Below are positions 9,807-17,292 of a stretch of DNA of 64,000 nucleotides, one piece after another (positions within the stretch are counted from its first letter, which is position 1; each line of letters starts with the position of its first letter). This DNA comes from Pantanalinema rosaneae (GTDB lineage: Bacteria > Cyanobacteriota > Cyanobacteriia > Leptolyngbyales > Leptolyngbyaceae): NCBI RefSeq assembly GCF_050753385.1, contig NZ_JBLZFZ010000011.1, positions 88,914 through 152,913 of the forward strand, read 5' to 3'. Below the pieces are notes generated by a model. That model saw only the letters and a list, made by a program, of their open reading frames with translations. It ran no database searches and was not told the origin of the DNA. A program made the translations under genes and the position numbers.

Positions 9807-12800
9807 TAAATAGAGCGTGGGTCAATCCCATCATTCCAGAGGTCTTTCCAGGGGTAGTTCACACTACACGATCGAAAATCTGGCTGTTGGAACGGTTCCT
9901 TAACATAGCGCAAGATACAGCCCTTGCCTTGAACCTGATAGTCCCCACCAGACTCGCGCACCGCAAACGCATCTCCTTCTGGGAAATTCTGATCCGCAGG
10001 AACCTGCACCAACGCCAAGATAAAATTATCTGGTTTATTGAGCGCCGCCAGGATTTCATTTTTAGTGACTGTGACCGTTTCAGCCCCCTCTATCCTGCCC
10101 TTCACCTCGATAAATCGTAACTGCCCAGTCCCCGGCTCCACCGATTCGATGTCATAACCACACTTCTGATCGCTGACATCCCGTGGTTCATACCCCAACG
10201 CCCGTTCTGCTGCCATGACTGCTTCCATTGCGGCTAGCTCAACCCGCTTTGTTTCTCTAGCAAAGGTGCTGGTCGTCGATTCCCGTTTTCCTTGTAGCCG
10301 TTGTAATAGACCGATCGGCACCACCAACGCCCCACCAATAACGACAGGTGGCATGGGCGAAAACTTTCGTTCCTGCTCCAACTCAGACAGGCGTTTTTGC
10401 AGCCGTGCAGCTAACTCATCCGCCCGTTGTTGGGCTTTGGTAGAGTTAAGCTTGGCATTCGGCTTGCCTGCTTGCTCCTGTAAGCGCAGATCTGCTGCCC
10501 GTTGATCCCAGTAGTTGATTTCCTTCGTCAGTCGATCCTTTACTGCCCGAACCGTCTTTTCAATCAGTTCTTCCTTCCGTTCCCGCACCTCCTGAAGATG
10601 GTTCGACACCAGGTGAGCAATGGCATAGCTGGTCGCTTTGCTTTCAATATCATCGCGAAGACCCAAATGATTCAGCGCCGATTCCGCCAAAGGCTTTTCT
10701 GCTTCTTCTAATGGTCGATAGTCGAGATAGGGGGCATAACCAGCGCCAACGGTCTGACCTGTGCTGTCAATTTCGACATACTGCATCCGACGCGAGACGA
10801 CCCGCCGCCGTCCATCTCGTTCGGTGCGAGCATCCTGAATGGAATGCTCCAAATACACCAAAGCACGGACTTCTTCCCCCGGATCGTTTTCGTCTACCAG
10901 AATGGCACCTTGCCGAAGCAGATCCCGATGACGCTCTAACGTCAAATCGATGGTGGCATCGAGAAGGGGATGGCTAGGGCAGACAAAATCAGCTAAAGGT
11001 TTTCCAGGAACACTGATGAGTTCCTTTTCAAAACAGATGCGCTCATACCGTTTTAAGATGGCTTCCCCCACTCCAATGAGACGATCGCGATTGCGGATCA
11101 CCGCTGGAACATGGGTAATTTCATAGCGTTTGGTTTCCCGCTGCCGAATCGTACCGCCCAATCGTTGGAAGGCTTCCAAGAAAAAGGATGCAATGAAATG
11201 GGGCTGGAGTTTTCGGGCCTCCGCTCGCTCCATATCCTTGCGAATCTGCTGCACCTTGGTCGCATCCATTGAGTCTCGTGCCAGGGCGCGTTCCTCTAGC
11301 AACTCTCGCAACCGACTTTGGTCGAGGCGATCGGCAACCACCTGGTCAAGCTTCGCTTTTACGTCTGGGCGATCGCCGTAGCGAATCGCTTCAATCAGGA
11401 GTTCTCGCAGTTCCTTGCCTGCGATCGCTTTCCCCAACACATCAAAAACCTTGCCACCGAGCGCCTTTTGCTCAATCTCCAGCTTCTTGAGCAGCGAGAG
11501 ATACACATCCCCCTCGCGGGTTTCCTCCGCCACCAGATTCCAAAGATGGCAGACTTCGGTCTGACCAATCCGGTGAATCCGTCCAAACCGCTGCTCCAGT
11601 CGATTTGGGTTCCAGGGCAGATCGTAGTTCACCATTAAATGTGCCCGTTGCAGGTTAATCCCTTCTCCAGCAGCATCCGTGGCGATTAAAACTTGCACCG
11701 TGACATCTTGCTTAAAGGCTTCCTCTGCCTTCTTGCGCTCTTCCCGTCCCATACCACCGTGGATCGTGACCACTGCCTCAGGTCGCCCGATGAGGGTCGT
11801 AATTTGATTGATCAGATAGTTCAGGGTGTCCCGATGCTCGGTAAAGATTACCAGTTTGCGCCGATGCCCCCCGGCATCAAACATCTCAGCGCTATTCTGT
11901 AATAGCTTAGATAGCTCGTCCCACTTGCGATCCTTGCCACTGCGTCGAACCCGCAAGGCTAAATTTTCGAGTTCACCGAGCTGGTGAATCTCGGCTTGTA
12001 GTTCGGAGATCGTGCGAGCTGCCGTGGCCTGGTCAACCACCTCTTCTTCCCTAGCCTCGCGCTCATCACTAGAGGAATCCTCGAAATCATCGTCCCAATC
12101 ATCCGGGTCGATGGTGGGGCCAAAGTCGATCTCCGCTGATAACCCTCGTTTCAAGAGTTCTTCCTCCCGAAGCCGCTTCTGTAGCCGTTCCCGCCGTCGT
12201 CGAAGGGACTGGTAGATGGCTTCTGGAGAAGAGGCAAGGCGACGTTGCAAAATCGTCAAGGCAAAGCCAACGGTTCCTTTGCGGCCATCATTAGCTAAGG
12301 CTTCGGCTCGGTTAAATTCTTCCCTGACGTAATCGGTAACTTGCTTGTAAAGAACAGCTTCCAGATCAGACAGGACATACTTTACCGTGTGTGCCCGACG
12401 TTCAGGAAAGAGCGGTTTGCCATCAAACTTCAGCAGATCTTCCTTGACCAGGCGACGAATGATATCCGACGTGTCGCAGACATGTACCCCGTCTCGGAAT
12501 CGCCCCTCAAAGCGATCGCCATCCAGCAGCGCCAGGAAAAGCTGAAAGTCTTCCTCTTTCCCGTTGTGGGGAGTTGCCGTCATCAACAGAAAATGGCGGG
12601 TCAGCGTTGACAGCAGCTTACCGAGCTTATAACGCTTGGTTTCCTTGATTTCGCCCCCAAAAAATGAGGCAGACAGTTTGTGAGCCTCATCCACCACAAC
12701 CAGATCCCAATCGGTTTGCCCTAGCTTGGCTTGCAGGTCTTCATTGCGACTGAGCTTGTCCAGTCGAACGATGACCAGTGGCATTTCTGCGAAGGCGTTC

Positions 12801-13378
12801 CCAGTGCGAGCCGCCTCGATCCGGTCATTGGTCAGAATCTCAAAGGGCAGATGAAACTTTTGAAACAGCTCATCCTGCCACTGCACAGCCAAACTGCCAG
12901 GGCAAACAATCATGCACCGTTGTAAGTCTCCCCGAATCAGCAATTCACGGATAAACAGTCCAGCCATGATGGTTTTTCCGGCTCCCGGATCATCCGCCAG
13001 AAGGAACCGAAGCGGTTGACGGGTCAGCATCTCGCTATACACCGCCGTGATCTGGTGGGGCAGGGGTTCCACCAACGAGGTATGCACCGCTAGCAGCGGA
13101 TCAAATAAGTGAGCCAGTCGAATGCGATGGGCTTCGGAAATCAACCGCAGCAACGCACCATCCCCATCGAAGCTCCACGGTCGTCCTTCGGTGACAATTT
13201 CTAAGGTTGGCTCGCGATCGCGAAACAGGATCTCAGTGTGAGGTTGACCGTTCGCATCTTTATAGGTCAGCTCAACCACGTCACTCCCATGCCACTTCGC
13301 ATCAATGACGGTAACGTTATGAGTCGGCAGGATGCCTTTGACAGTAGTACCACGGGTGAGATCTTCGAGTTGAGCCAT
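9806..13378 (-). CDS. SNF2/DEAD-type helicase with C-terminal DUF3883 domain
   Basis: This 1190-residue protein has a superfamily 2 helicase core. Walker A is DDPGAGKT near residue 130, followed by the DEAH box (VVVDEAHKL) near 230, motif III MTATPHNG near 268, and a C-terminal RecA lobe with ATDAAGEGINLQ and NRLEQRFGRIHRIGQ near 570-610. The architecture resembles DrmD-like SNF2 helicases of DISARM class 1. The C-terminus (about 1060-1150) matches DUF3883, a restriction-endonuclease-like fold, with YDIES and FIEVKGR motifs. It is the first gene of the defence operon, so the promoter probably lies in 13379-13538. Substrate recognition and translocation on phage DNA are inferred from family. 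Confidence 0.9.
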   Translation of the reverse strand: MAQLEDLTRGTTVKGILPTHNVTVIDAKWHGSDVVELTYKDANGQPHTEILFRDREPTLEIVTEGRPWSFDGDGALLRLISEAHRIRLAHLFDPLLAVHTSLVEPLPHQITAVYSEMLTRQPLRFLLADDPGAGKTIMAGLFIRELLIRGDLQRCMIVCPGSLAVQWQDELFQKFHLPFEILTNDRIEAARTGNAFAEMPLVIVRLDKLSRNEDLQAKLGQTDWDLVVVDEAHKLSASFFGGEIKETKRYKLGKLLSTLTRHFLLMTATPHNGKEEDFQLFLALLDGDRFEGRFRDGVHVCDTSDIIRRLVKEDLLKFDGKPLFPERRAHTVKYVLSDLEAVLYKQVTDYVREEFNRAEALANDGRKGTVGFALTILQRRLASSPEAIYQSLRRRRERLQKRLREEELLKRGLSAEIDFGPTIDPDDWDDDFEDSSSDEREAREEEVVDQATAARTISELQAEIHQLGELENLALRVRRSGKDRKWDELSKLLQNSAEMFDAGGHRRKLVIFTEHRDTLNYLINQITTLIGRPEAVVTIHGGMGREERKKAEEAFKQDVTVQVLIATDAAGEGINLQRAHLMVNYDLPWNPNRLEQRFGRIHRIGQTEVCHLWNLVAEETREGDVYLSLLKKLEIEQKALGGKVFDVLGKAIAGKELRELLIEAIRYGDRPDVKAKLDQVVADRLDQSRLRELLEERALARDSMDATKVQQIRKDMERAEARKLQPHFIASFFLEAFQRLGGTIRQRETKRYEITHVPAVIRNRDRLIGVGEAILKRYERICFEKELISVPGKPLADFVCPSHPLLDATIDLTLERHRDLLRQGAILVDENDPGEEVRALVYLEHSIQDARTERDGRRRVVSRRMQYVEIDSTGQTVGAGYAPYLDYRPLEEAEKPLAESALNHLGLRDDIESKATSYAIAHLVSNHLQEVRERKEELIEKTVRAVKDRLTKEINYWDQRAADLRLQEQAGKPNAKLNSTKAQQRADELAARLQKRLSELEQERKFSPMPPVVIGGALVVPIGLLQRLQGKRESTTSTFARETKRVELAAMEAVMAAERALGYEPRDVSDQKCGYDIESVEPGTGQLRFIEVKGRIEGAETVTVTKNEILAALNKPDNFILALVQVPADQNFPEGDAFAVRESGGDYQVQGKGCILRYVKEPFQQPDFRSCSVNYPWKDLWNDGIDPRSI

Positions 13379-13538
13379 AGCTTAAGAAAAGGAATTTCTA
13401 TCCATCATTCATTTCTAACCAAATTTTTCTGCATACAGCAGATATATTTCAGATTACTCACCCGATGAAAACACTCTTACTGGTAGATTCCTAATTCCTT
13501 AAACAGCAAAACTCATCAGTATAAAAATTAGAAATTCA

Positions 13539-14063
13539 TCATACTAAACCAGTAATGAGTCCTAATCGAGTTAAGCGAATCGTGAGAGCTTGAACACTAA
13601 CCTCAAGTTCAGCCGCCAATTTGACTAATGCTGATTCATCTGACTCATCAAATGCATCGAGAGGTTGCTCTATAATTCGCTCTTTTAGAACTGATTCAGG
13701 CATTAAAAGTTCCGCTGCAAAGGTGTTCGCTTCAATCTCTTGATATTTTTTGCCTTCTGATGCCTCCTTATCTCTAAAGAAAACTAGTGACTCATCAAAG
13801 AAAACGTTAGCTAGTTGTCTATGCAGTAGATAATGCCCAAATTCATGTGCGATAGTGAATCGTTGCCTGTTGGGATGATGCTTTGAATTCACACCAATCA
13901 CAGCGTGATCATTTTTAATGACTAACATCCCGGACACGATATCTTCCAATTCTTCCTTACGAATTAAAACCCCCTCTGAACGAACAATAGATTCAATATC
14001 AACAGGAATACTGTCACCGTAGTTTTTAAGTATTTTTAAGGCTTCTTTTTTAGCTTTAGACAT
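13539..14063 (-). CDS. ImmA/IrrE family metallopeptidase
   Basis: This 174-residue protein carries the zinc-metallopeptidase motif HEFGHYLLH near residue 70 and a downstream EANTFAAELLMPE motif that supplies the third zinc ligand region. This is the standard ImmA/IrrE arrangement. Such proteases usually cleave or inactivate a partner XRE repressor in response to a signal. The gene follows the XRE regulator gene by 10 bp in the same direction. It lies between two defence modules, so the pair is a plausible switch for the ubiquitin-like cassette transcribed the other way. Regulation of that cassette is inference. Confidence 0.9.
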   Translation of the reverse strand: MSKAKKEALKILKNYGDSIPVDIESIVRSEGVLIRKEELEDIVSGMLVIKNDHAVIGVNSKHHPNRQRFTIAHEFGHYLLHRQLANVFFDESLVFFRDKEASEGKKYQEIEANTFAAELLMPESVLKERIIEQPLDAFDESDESALVKLAAELEVSVQALTIRLTRLGLITGLV

Positions 14064-14073
14064 TAGTATCCAG

Positions 14074-14400
14074 CTATTCTTTTAATAACTGTTGAATGAG
14101 TTCAGCACTCTTGGGTGGAACTGTTTTTACACGCCCACCAATTTCGATCGACATCTCACTTTTCTGAACAACATCTGTTCTGGATGGCAGAATTTCTGCC
14201 ACCTCTGCACCTAAGACGGTACAAAGTTCATACAAAACGTGAAGGGGAGCTTTTTGCCGCCCAGCTTCAATATTGGTAATCGAGGTACGCAGAACACCGA
14301 CCGCTTCCGCTAGCTGCCCTTGGGTCAGCTTTGCCTTAGAGCGGCATTCTCGAATACGTTCACCAATTTGTTGGTAGAGAAGGTCTTCATTAACTCGCAT
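14074..14400 (-). CDS. XRE family transcriptional regulator
   Basis: The helix-turn-helix is clear (RECRSKAKLTQGQLAEAVGV, then RTSITNIEAGRQKAPLHVL). I chose the ATG at 14400 (108 residues) because the family begins with the helix that follows MRVNEDLLYQQ. The longer frame to 14490 would run through the repeated TGACAT boxes, which look like promoter/operator DNA. It is paired with the ImmA/IrrE protease gene. It likely represses its own promoter and perhaps the divergent operon at 14603. Confidence 0.85.
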   Translation of the reverse strand: MRVNEDLLYQQIGERIRECRSKAKLTQGQLAEAVGVLRTSITNIEAGRQKAPLHVLYELCTVLGAEVAEILPSRTDVVQKSEMSIEIGGRVKTVPPKSAELIQQLLKE

Positions 14401-14429
14401 GACTATAGAGTATGTGCTGACGTGAACCA

Positions 14430-14490
14430 ATGTCAATGACATAAACATGTCAATATAGATGACATTCAAAATAGATTGCGTAGTTGACAT
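14430..14490. promoter_or_regulatory. Cluster of ATGTCA/TGACAT boxes: candidate XRE operators
   Basis: Between the XRE start (14400) and the multiubiquitin start (14603) there is a near-palindrome ATGTCA-A-TGACAT at 14430-14442. A second pair is ATGTCA (14447-14452) with TGACAT (14460-14465), and a fifth half-site TGACAT lies at 14485-14490. The last overlaps TTGACA at 14484-14489, a possible plus-strand -35. On the minus strand, TTGACA at 14437-14432 could be the -35 of the XRE gene, with TACTCT about 18 bp on. Repeated dyads over both presumed promoters fit a shared repressor site; binding is inferred. Confidence 0.55.
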
Positions 14491-14602
14491 TCACTTTAGG
14501 TCTTTGTTAAGGTACGGGAAGATTGGCTACGGACGTAAAACGCTTAATGCAGCGTTTATAAGGTCTTAGCTGTCTACATATAGTGTTTTTGGAGAAGGAA
14601 AA

Positions 14603-15061
14603 ATGACCAAGATGCACGAGATATACCGTGTTCAGGTTGACGGGCAAGCGCATACTGTAAATGACCCAATGATTACTGGAGCACAGCTTTTAGACGTTGT
14701 TGTAAAGCGTCCCCCCGATGAGTTTCTTGTTTTTCAGGTTCTTCGTAGTGGTCAGATGGAAGAGATTCGTCCAGATGAAACTGTAGATCTGCGTGAGCCG
14801 GGGATTGAAAAATTTATCACCTTCAAAAGCGATCGCTCGTTCCGCTTTGTAATTGACGGTCGCCGTTTTGAGTGGGGCGCACCTCTCATCACAGGGCTGA
14901 AGCTTAAACAGCTCGCAGGGGTTGACCCTCAAACGTATGGAGTCTGGCTAGAAGTCAGAGGAGGGGAAGACCGTCCGGTAGAAAATACCGAGACAGTTGA
15001 CCTTACAGCTCCAGGGGTCGAGCGATTCTTCACTGGTAAGAAAACCACGACGGAGGGGTAG
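14603..15061 (+). CDS. Multiubiquitin-domain protein (two tandem ubiquitin-like domains)
   Basis: This 152-residue protein holds two related beta-grasp-like units, roughly residues 7-73 and 77-147. The repeat is visible at matching positions: VDGQAHTV versus IDGRRFEW, PMITGAQLL versus PLITGLKLK, and ETVDLREPGIEKFIT versus ETVDLTAPGVERFFT. This fits the prokaryotic multiubiquitin family. The protein ends in a single glycine (TTTEG), which may be relevant to conjugation. A strong Shine-Dalgarno (GGAGAAGGA) precedes the ATG. It heads a cassette with E2-like, JAB-E1 and DUF6527 genes, 3 bp before the E2-like gene. The likely role is a protein tag attached by the cassette enzymes; targets are unknown. 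Confidence 0.88.
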   Translation: MTKMHEIYRVQVDGQAHTVNDPMITGAQLLDVVVKRPPDEFLVFQVLRSGQMEEIRPDETVDLREPGIEKFITFKSDRSFRFVIDGRRFEWGAPLITGLKLKQLAGVDPQTYGVWLEVRGGEDRPVENTETVDLTAPGVERFFTGKKTTTEG

Positions 15062-15064
15062 ACC

Positions 15065-15445
15065 ATGCCTTTTTTGCCTTCCCGCGATCGGGAATATTTG
15101 GAAAGCAAGGGGTTTGTCTACCAAGAAATTGTGGATGGAAGCCAGAAGGGGCTTATTTTCCCTGCCTTTAGGCTTCCAGCCAACAAGTACGACGTGCTTC
15201 AAGCTGATGTGTTGATCCTGCTCCCAGCAGGTTACCCAGACACACCACCGGATATGTTCTACCTGCAACCTTGGGTTAAGCTCACGGCTCAGAGTCGGTA
15301 TCCAAAAGCCGCTGACCAGCGCTTTGAGTTCAATGGAGCATCATGGCAGCGTTGGTCACGTCATAACAATGAGTGGCGAGCTGGAGTTGACGGTATCTGG
15401 ACAATGCTAAAGCGCGTGGAGCATGCATTGGAGGTGGCTGCATGA
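15065..15445 (+). CDS. E2/UBC-superfamily protein without cysteine (Prok-E2_E-like)
   Basis: This 126-residue protein has the E2-fold pattern DVLILLPAGYPDTPPDMFYL followed by a C-terminal helix (GIWTMLKRVEHAL), as in the prokaryotic E2 family found with multiubiquitin genes. I find no cysteine anywhere in the translation, so it cannot form the classical E2 thioester. It may act as a UEV-like scaffold or use another chemistry. The start has a good Shine-Dalgarno (GGAGGGG). The stop overlaps the E1 start by 4 bp (ATGA), showing translational coupling. The family call is from motif shape and context. Confidence 0.82.
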   Translation: MPFLPSRDREYLESKGFVYQEIVDGSQKGLIFPAFRLPANKYDVLQADVLILLPAGYPDTPPDMFYLQPWVKLTAQSRYPKAADQRFEFNGASWQRWSRHNNEWRAGVDGIWTMLKRVEHALEVAA

Positions 15446-16857
15446 CCAACTCCGTAACTTTGACGTTGCAGGAACGCCACCTTCAAGAGCTAAAAGCCCA
15501 ACTTTTTCGTGACGATGGCCGAGAGCGAGCTGCTTATCTACTCTGCGGTGAAGGCTTCATCGAGTCTGATCCGTGGACTAACCTGCCTCGCCAAAAGTAC
15601 CTGTCCTATGATGTGTTGCCTATTCCAGACGAGGAGATTGTTTCCCACTCGTCACAGCACATCACCTGGAAAACAGATTCCTTTGTTCGTGCCTTAAAGC
15701 TTGCTCAGACCAAAGGGATGACTGTTGCGATCGTCCACAGTCATCCTGGTGGATTAGAAGCCTTTTCTGATCAGGATGATCGCAATGAACCCGATCTGGT
15801 GCAGTTAGCTCACAACCGAAACGGAGAAAAGACGAGGCTTTTGAGCCTCGTTTTGACGTTAGAGGGGAATGTGCTTGGGCGCTGCTGGATGAATCCCAAA
15901 GAGTATGAGCCGTTGAATTTCATCTCTTCTATTGGCGATCGAATTCAGCTCCATTATCCAGGGCGCGGGGATGGGGTATCATCACCTGTCTTCCACCGAC
16001 AATCACTTGCTTTCGGCAAAGCCCTGACCCAAGACTTGTCCGTGTTGCGGGTAGGTGTTGTTGGGTGTGGTGGCACGGGCAGCGCGGTAGCCATGCTGCT
16101 ACCAAAACTAGGAGTTCAGCAAATTGTCCTGTTTGACAAAGATGTAGTTGAGGAAACAAACCTGAATCGGCTGCATGGTGCAACGTGGGCTGATGCTCAG
16201 GAGCAGTGCCCAAAAGTTGAAGTTGTTGCGCGATCGCTAGCAGCTTTGGGCATTGGTGTTGAGGTAAGAACCTACCAGACCTGGATAGGTGATCCAGTGT
16301 GCCGAGATGCCCTGAAATCTTGTGATGTTGTGTTTAGCTGCACGGATGATCATGCTGGTCGCTTATTCTTAAACCGTTTTGCCTACTACTACCTCACCCC
16401 CGTCTTTGATATGGGATTAGCGATCGAGGTTTCTAACTCAGAACCTCCAGAGATACAGGCTTTAGATGGCAGAGTTACAACGCTTGTTCCCGGTTACACC
16501 TGCTTACTCTGCCGTGAAGTGATCGATCCAATCATCGCCCGTGATGAGGCACTCAAACGGGAACAGCCCGAAGAATACGAAAGGCGGAAGGCGGAAGCGT
16601 ATGTCTTTGGTGAAGGCAACCCAAGTCCAGCCGTGGTTCTTTTCACAACTGATGTAGCAATCATGGCACTGGAGGAATTAGTTCACCGCATTCAAGGATT
16701 TCGCGGTGATGATGGAACCGTAGCTCAAAGAGTCAGGAAATATCACCTTCTGACTGATCGAAAACAAGGAGCGCGATCAAAGGAACATTGCCCTGTATGC
16801 AACAACAGTGAGTGTTGGGGAAGGGGAGATATCGAGCCATTTCTTGATTTGGTATAG
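15442..16857 (+). CDS. JAB-E1 (ThiF) fusion: ubiquitin-like activation and deconjugation
   Basis: This 471-residue fusion has an N-terminal JAB metalloprotease domain with the HxHP-S-D ligand set (H99, H101, S109, D112). A ThiF/E1 adenylation domain follows, with its nucleotide-binding GCGGTGSA near residue 208 and FDKDVVEETNLNR after it. Cysteines in YTCLLC near 345 and CPVC near the C-terminus probably bind zinc or supply the catalytic thiol. The JAB domain would process or remove the ubiquitin-like tag; the E1 domain would adenylate its C-terminus. It overlaps the E2-like gene and precedes DUF6527 by 4 bp. Confidence 0.92.
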   Translation: MTNSVTLTLQERHLQELKAQLFRDDGRERAAYLLCGEGFIESDPWTNLPRQKYLSYDVLPIPDEEIVSHSSQHITWKTDSFVRALKLAQTKGMTVAIVHSHPGGLEAFSDQDDRNEPDLVQLAHNRNGEKTRLLSLVLTLEGNVLGRCWMNPKEYEPLNFISSIGDRIQLHYPGRGDGVSSPVFHRQSLAFGKALTQDLSVLRVGVVGCGGTGSAVAMLLPKLGVQQIVLFDKDVVEETNLNRLHGATWADAQEQCPKVEVVARSLAALGIGVEVRTYQTWIGDPVCRDALKSCDVVFSCTDDHAGRLFLNRFAYYYLTPVFDMGLAIEVSNSEPPEIQALDGRVTTLVPGYTCLLCREVIDPIIARDEALKREQPEEYERRKAEAYVFGEGNPSPAVVLFTTDVAIMALEELVHRIQGFRGDDGTVAQRVRKYHLLTDRKQGARSKEHCPVCNNSECWGRGDIEPFLDLV

Positions 16858-16861
16858 CATT

Positions 16862-17233
16862 ATGCGTGCGCATTCAATAATCCGATATTTTCTTGTTTCA
16901 CTTCGGTTAATTCCAAAGCCTGATTTTGTAAGTCGGGTAGTACCTTCTCATCCCAGCCCTGAAGAAATAGCCCTTGGTGAGATCGTAATTGTGGGAGACA
17001 GAAAATATCGGAAATGGGCTTGTTTCCGTTGCCCAGATAACTGTGGGGAGATTGTTCTCTTATGCCTTAACACATCCCGACATCCATCTTGGCGTGTTAC
17101 TGTCGATTGGCTCAGTCGTCCAACCCTGCATCCATCAGTACAACAGCTTACTGGTTGCAAATGTCATTTTTGGGTACGAGAAGGACGGATTGATTGGTGC
17201 GAAGATTCGGGGCAAACCTCATTAAATGCCTAA
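16862..17233 (+). CDS. DUF6527 family cysteine-rich protein
   Basis: I chose the ATG at 16862 (123 residues), 4 bp after the E1 stop. The longer in-frame start at 16808 would overlap the E1 coding region by 50 bp and add unrelated residues. The sequence has CFRCPDNCGE, a PSWRVTVDW strand, RPTLHPSV and CKCHFWVREGRIDW, which are the hallmarks of DUF6527. The cysteines suggest a zinc site. DUF6527 genes occur next to bacterial ubiquitin-like cassettes, as here, so it is probably a working part of the pathway. Its biochemical role is not known. Confidence 0.82.
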   Translation: MRAHSIIRYFLVSLRLIPKPDFVSRVVPSHPSPEEIALGEIVIVGDRKYRKWACFRCPDNCGEIVLLCLNTSRHPSWRVTVDWLSRPTLHPSVQQLTGCKCHFWVREGRIDWCEDSGQTSLNA

Positions 17234-17292
17234 CAGAATACAAAAAAGCATTGTAAAGGCTCCTTTATTCAATTAATTAGAGCGAGGATATT

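Noticed and set aside
1..13378. A canonical DISARM or BREX system
   Set aside because: No DrmA/DrmB-like genes, no PglZ, BrxL or BrxC are present. Only the helicase and methylase resemble those systems.
14401..14490. N-terminal extension of the XRE regulator
   Set aside because: The region contains repeated ATGTCA/TGACAT boxes and promoter-like elements, and the extra residues do not fit an XRE domain.
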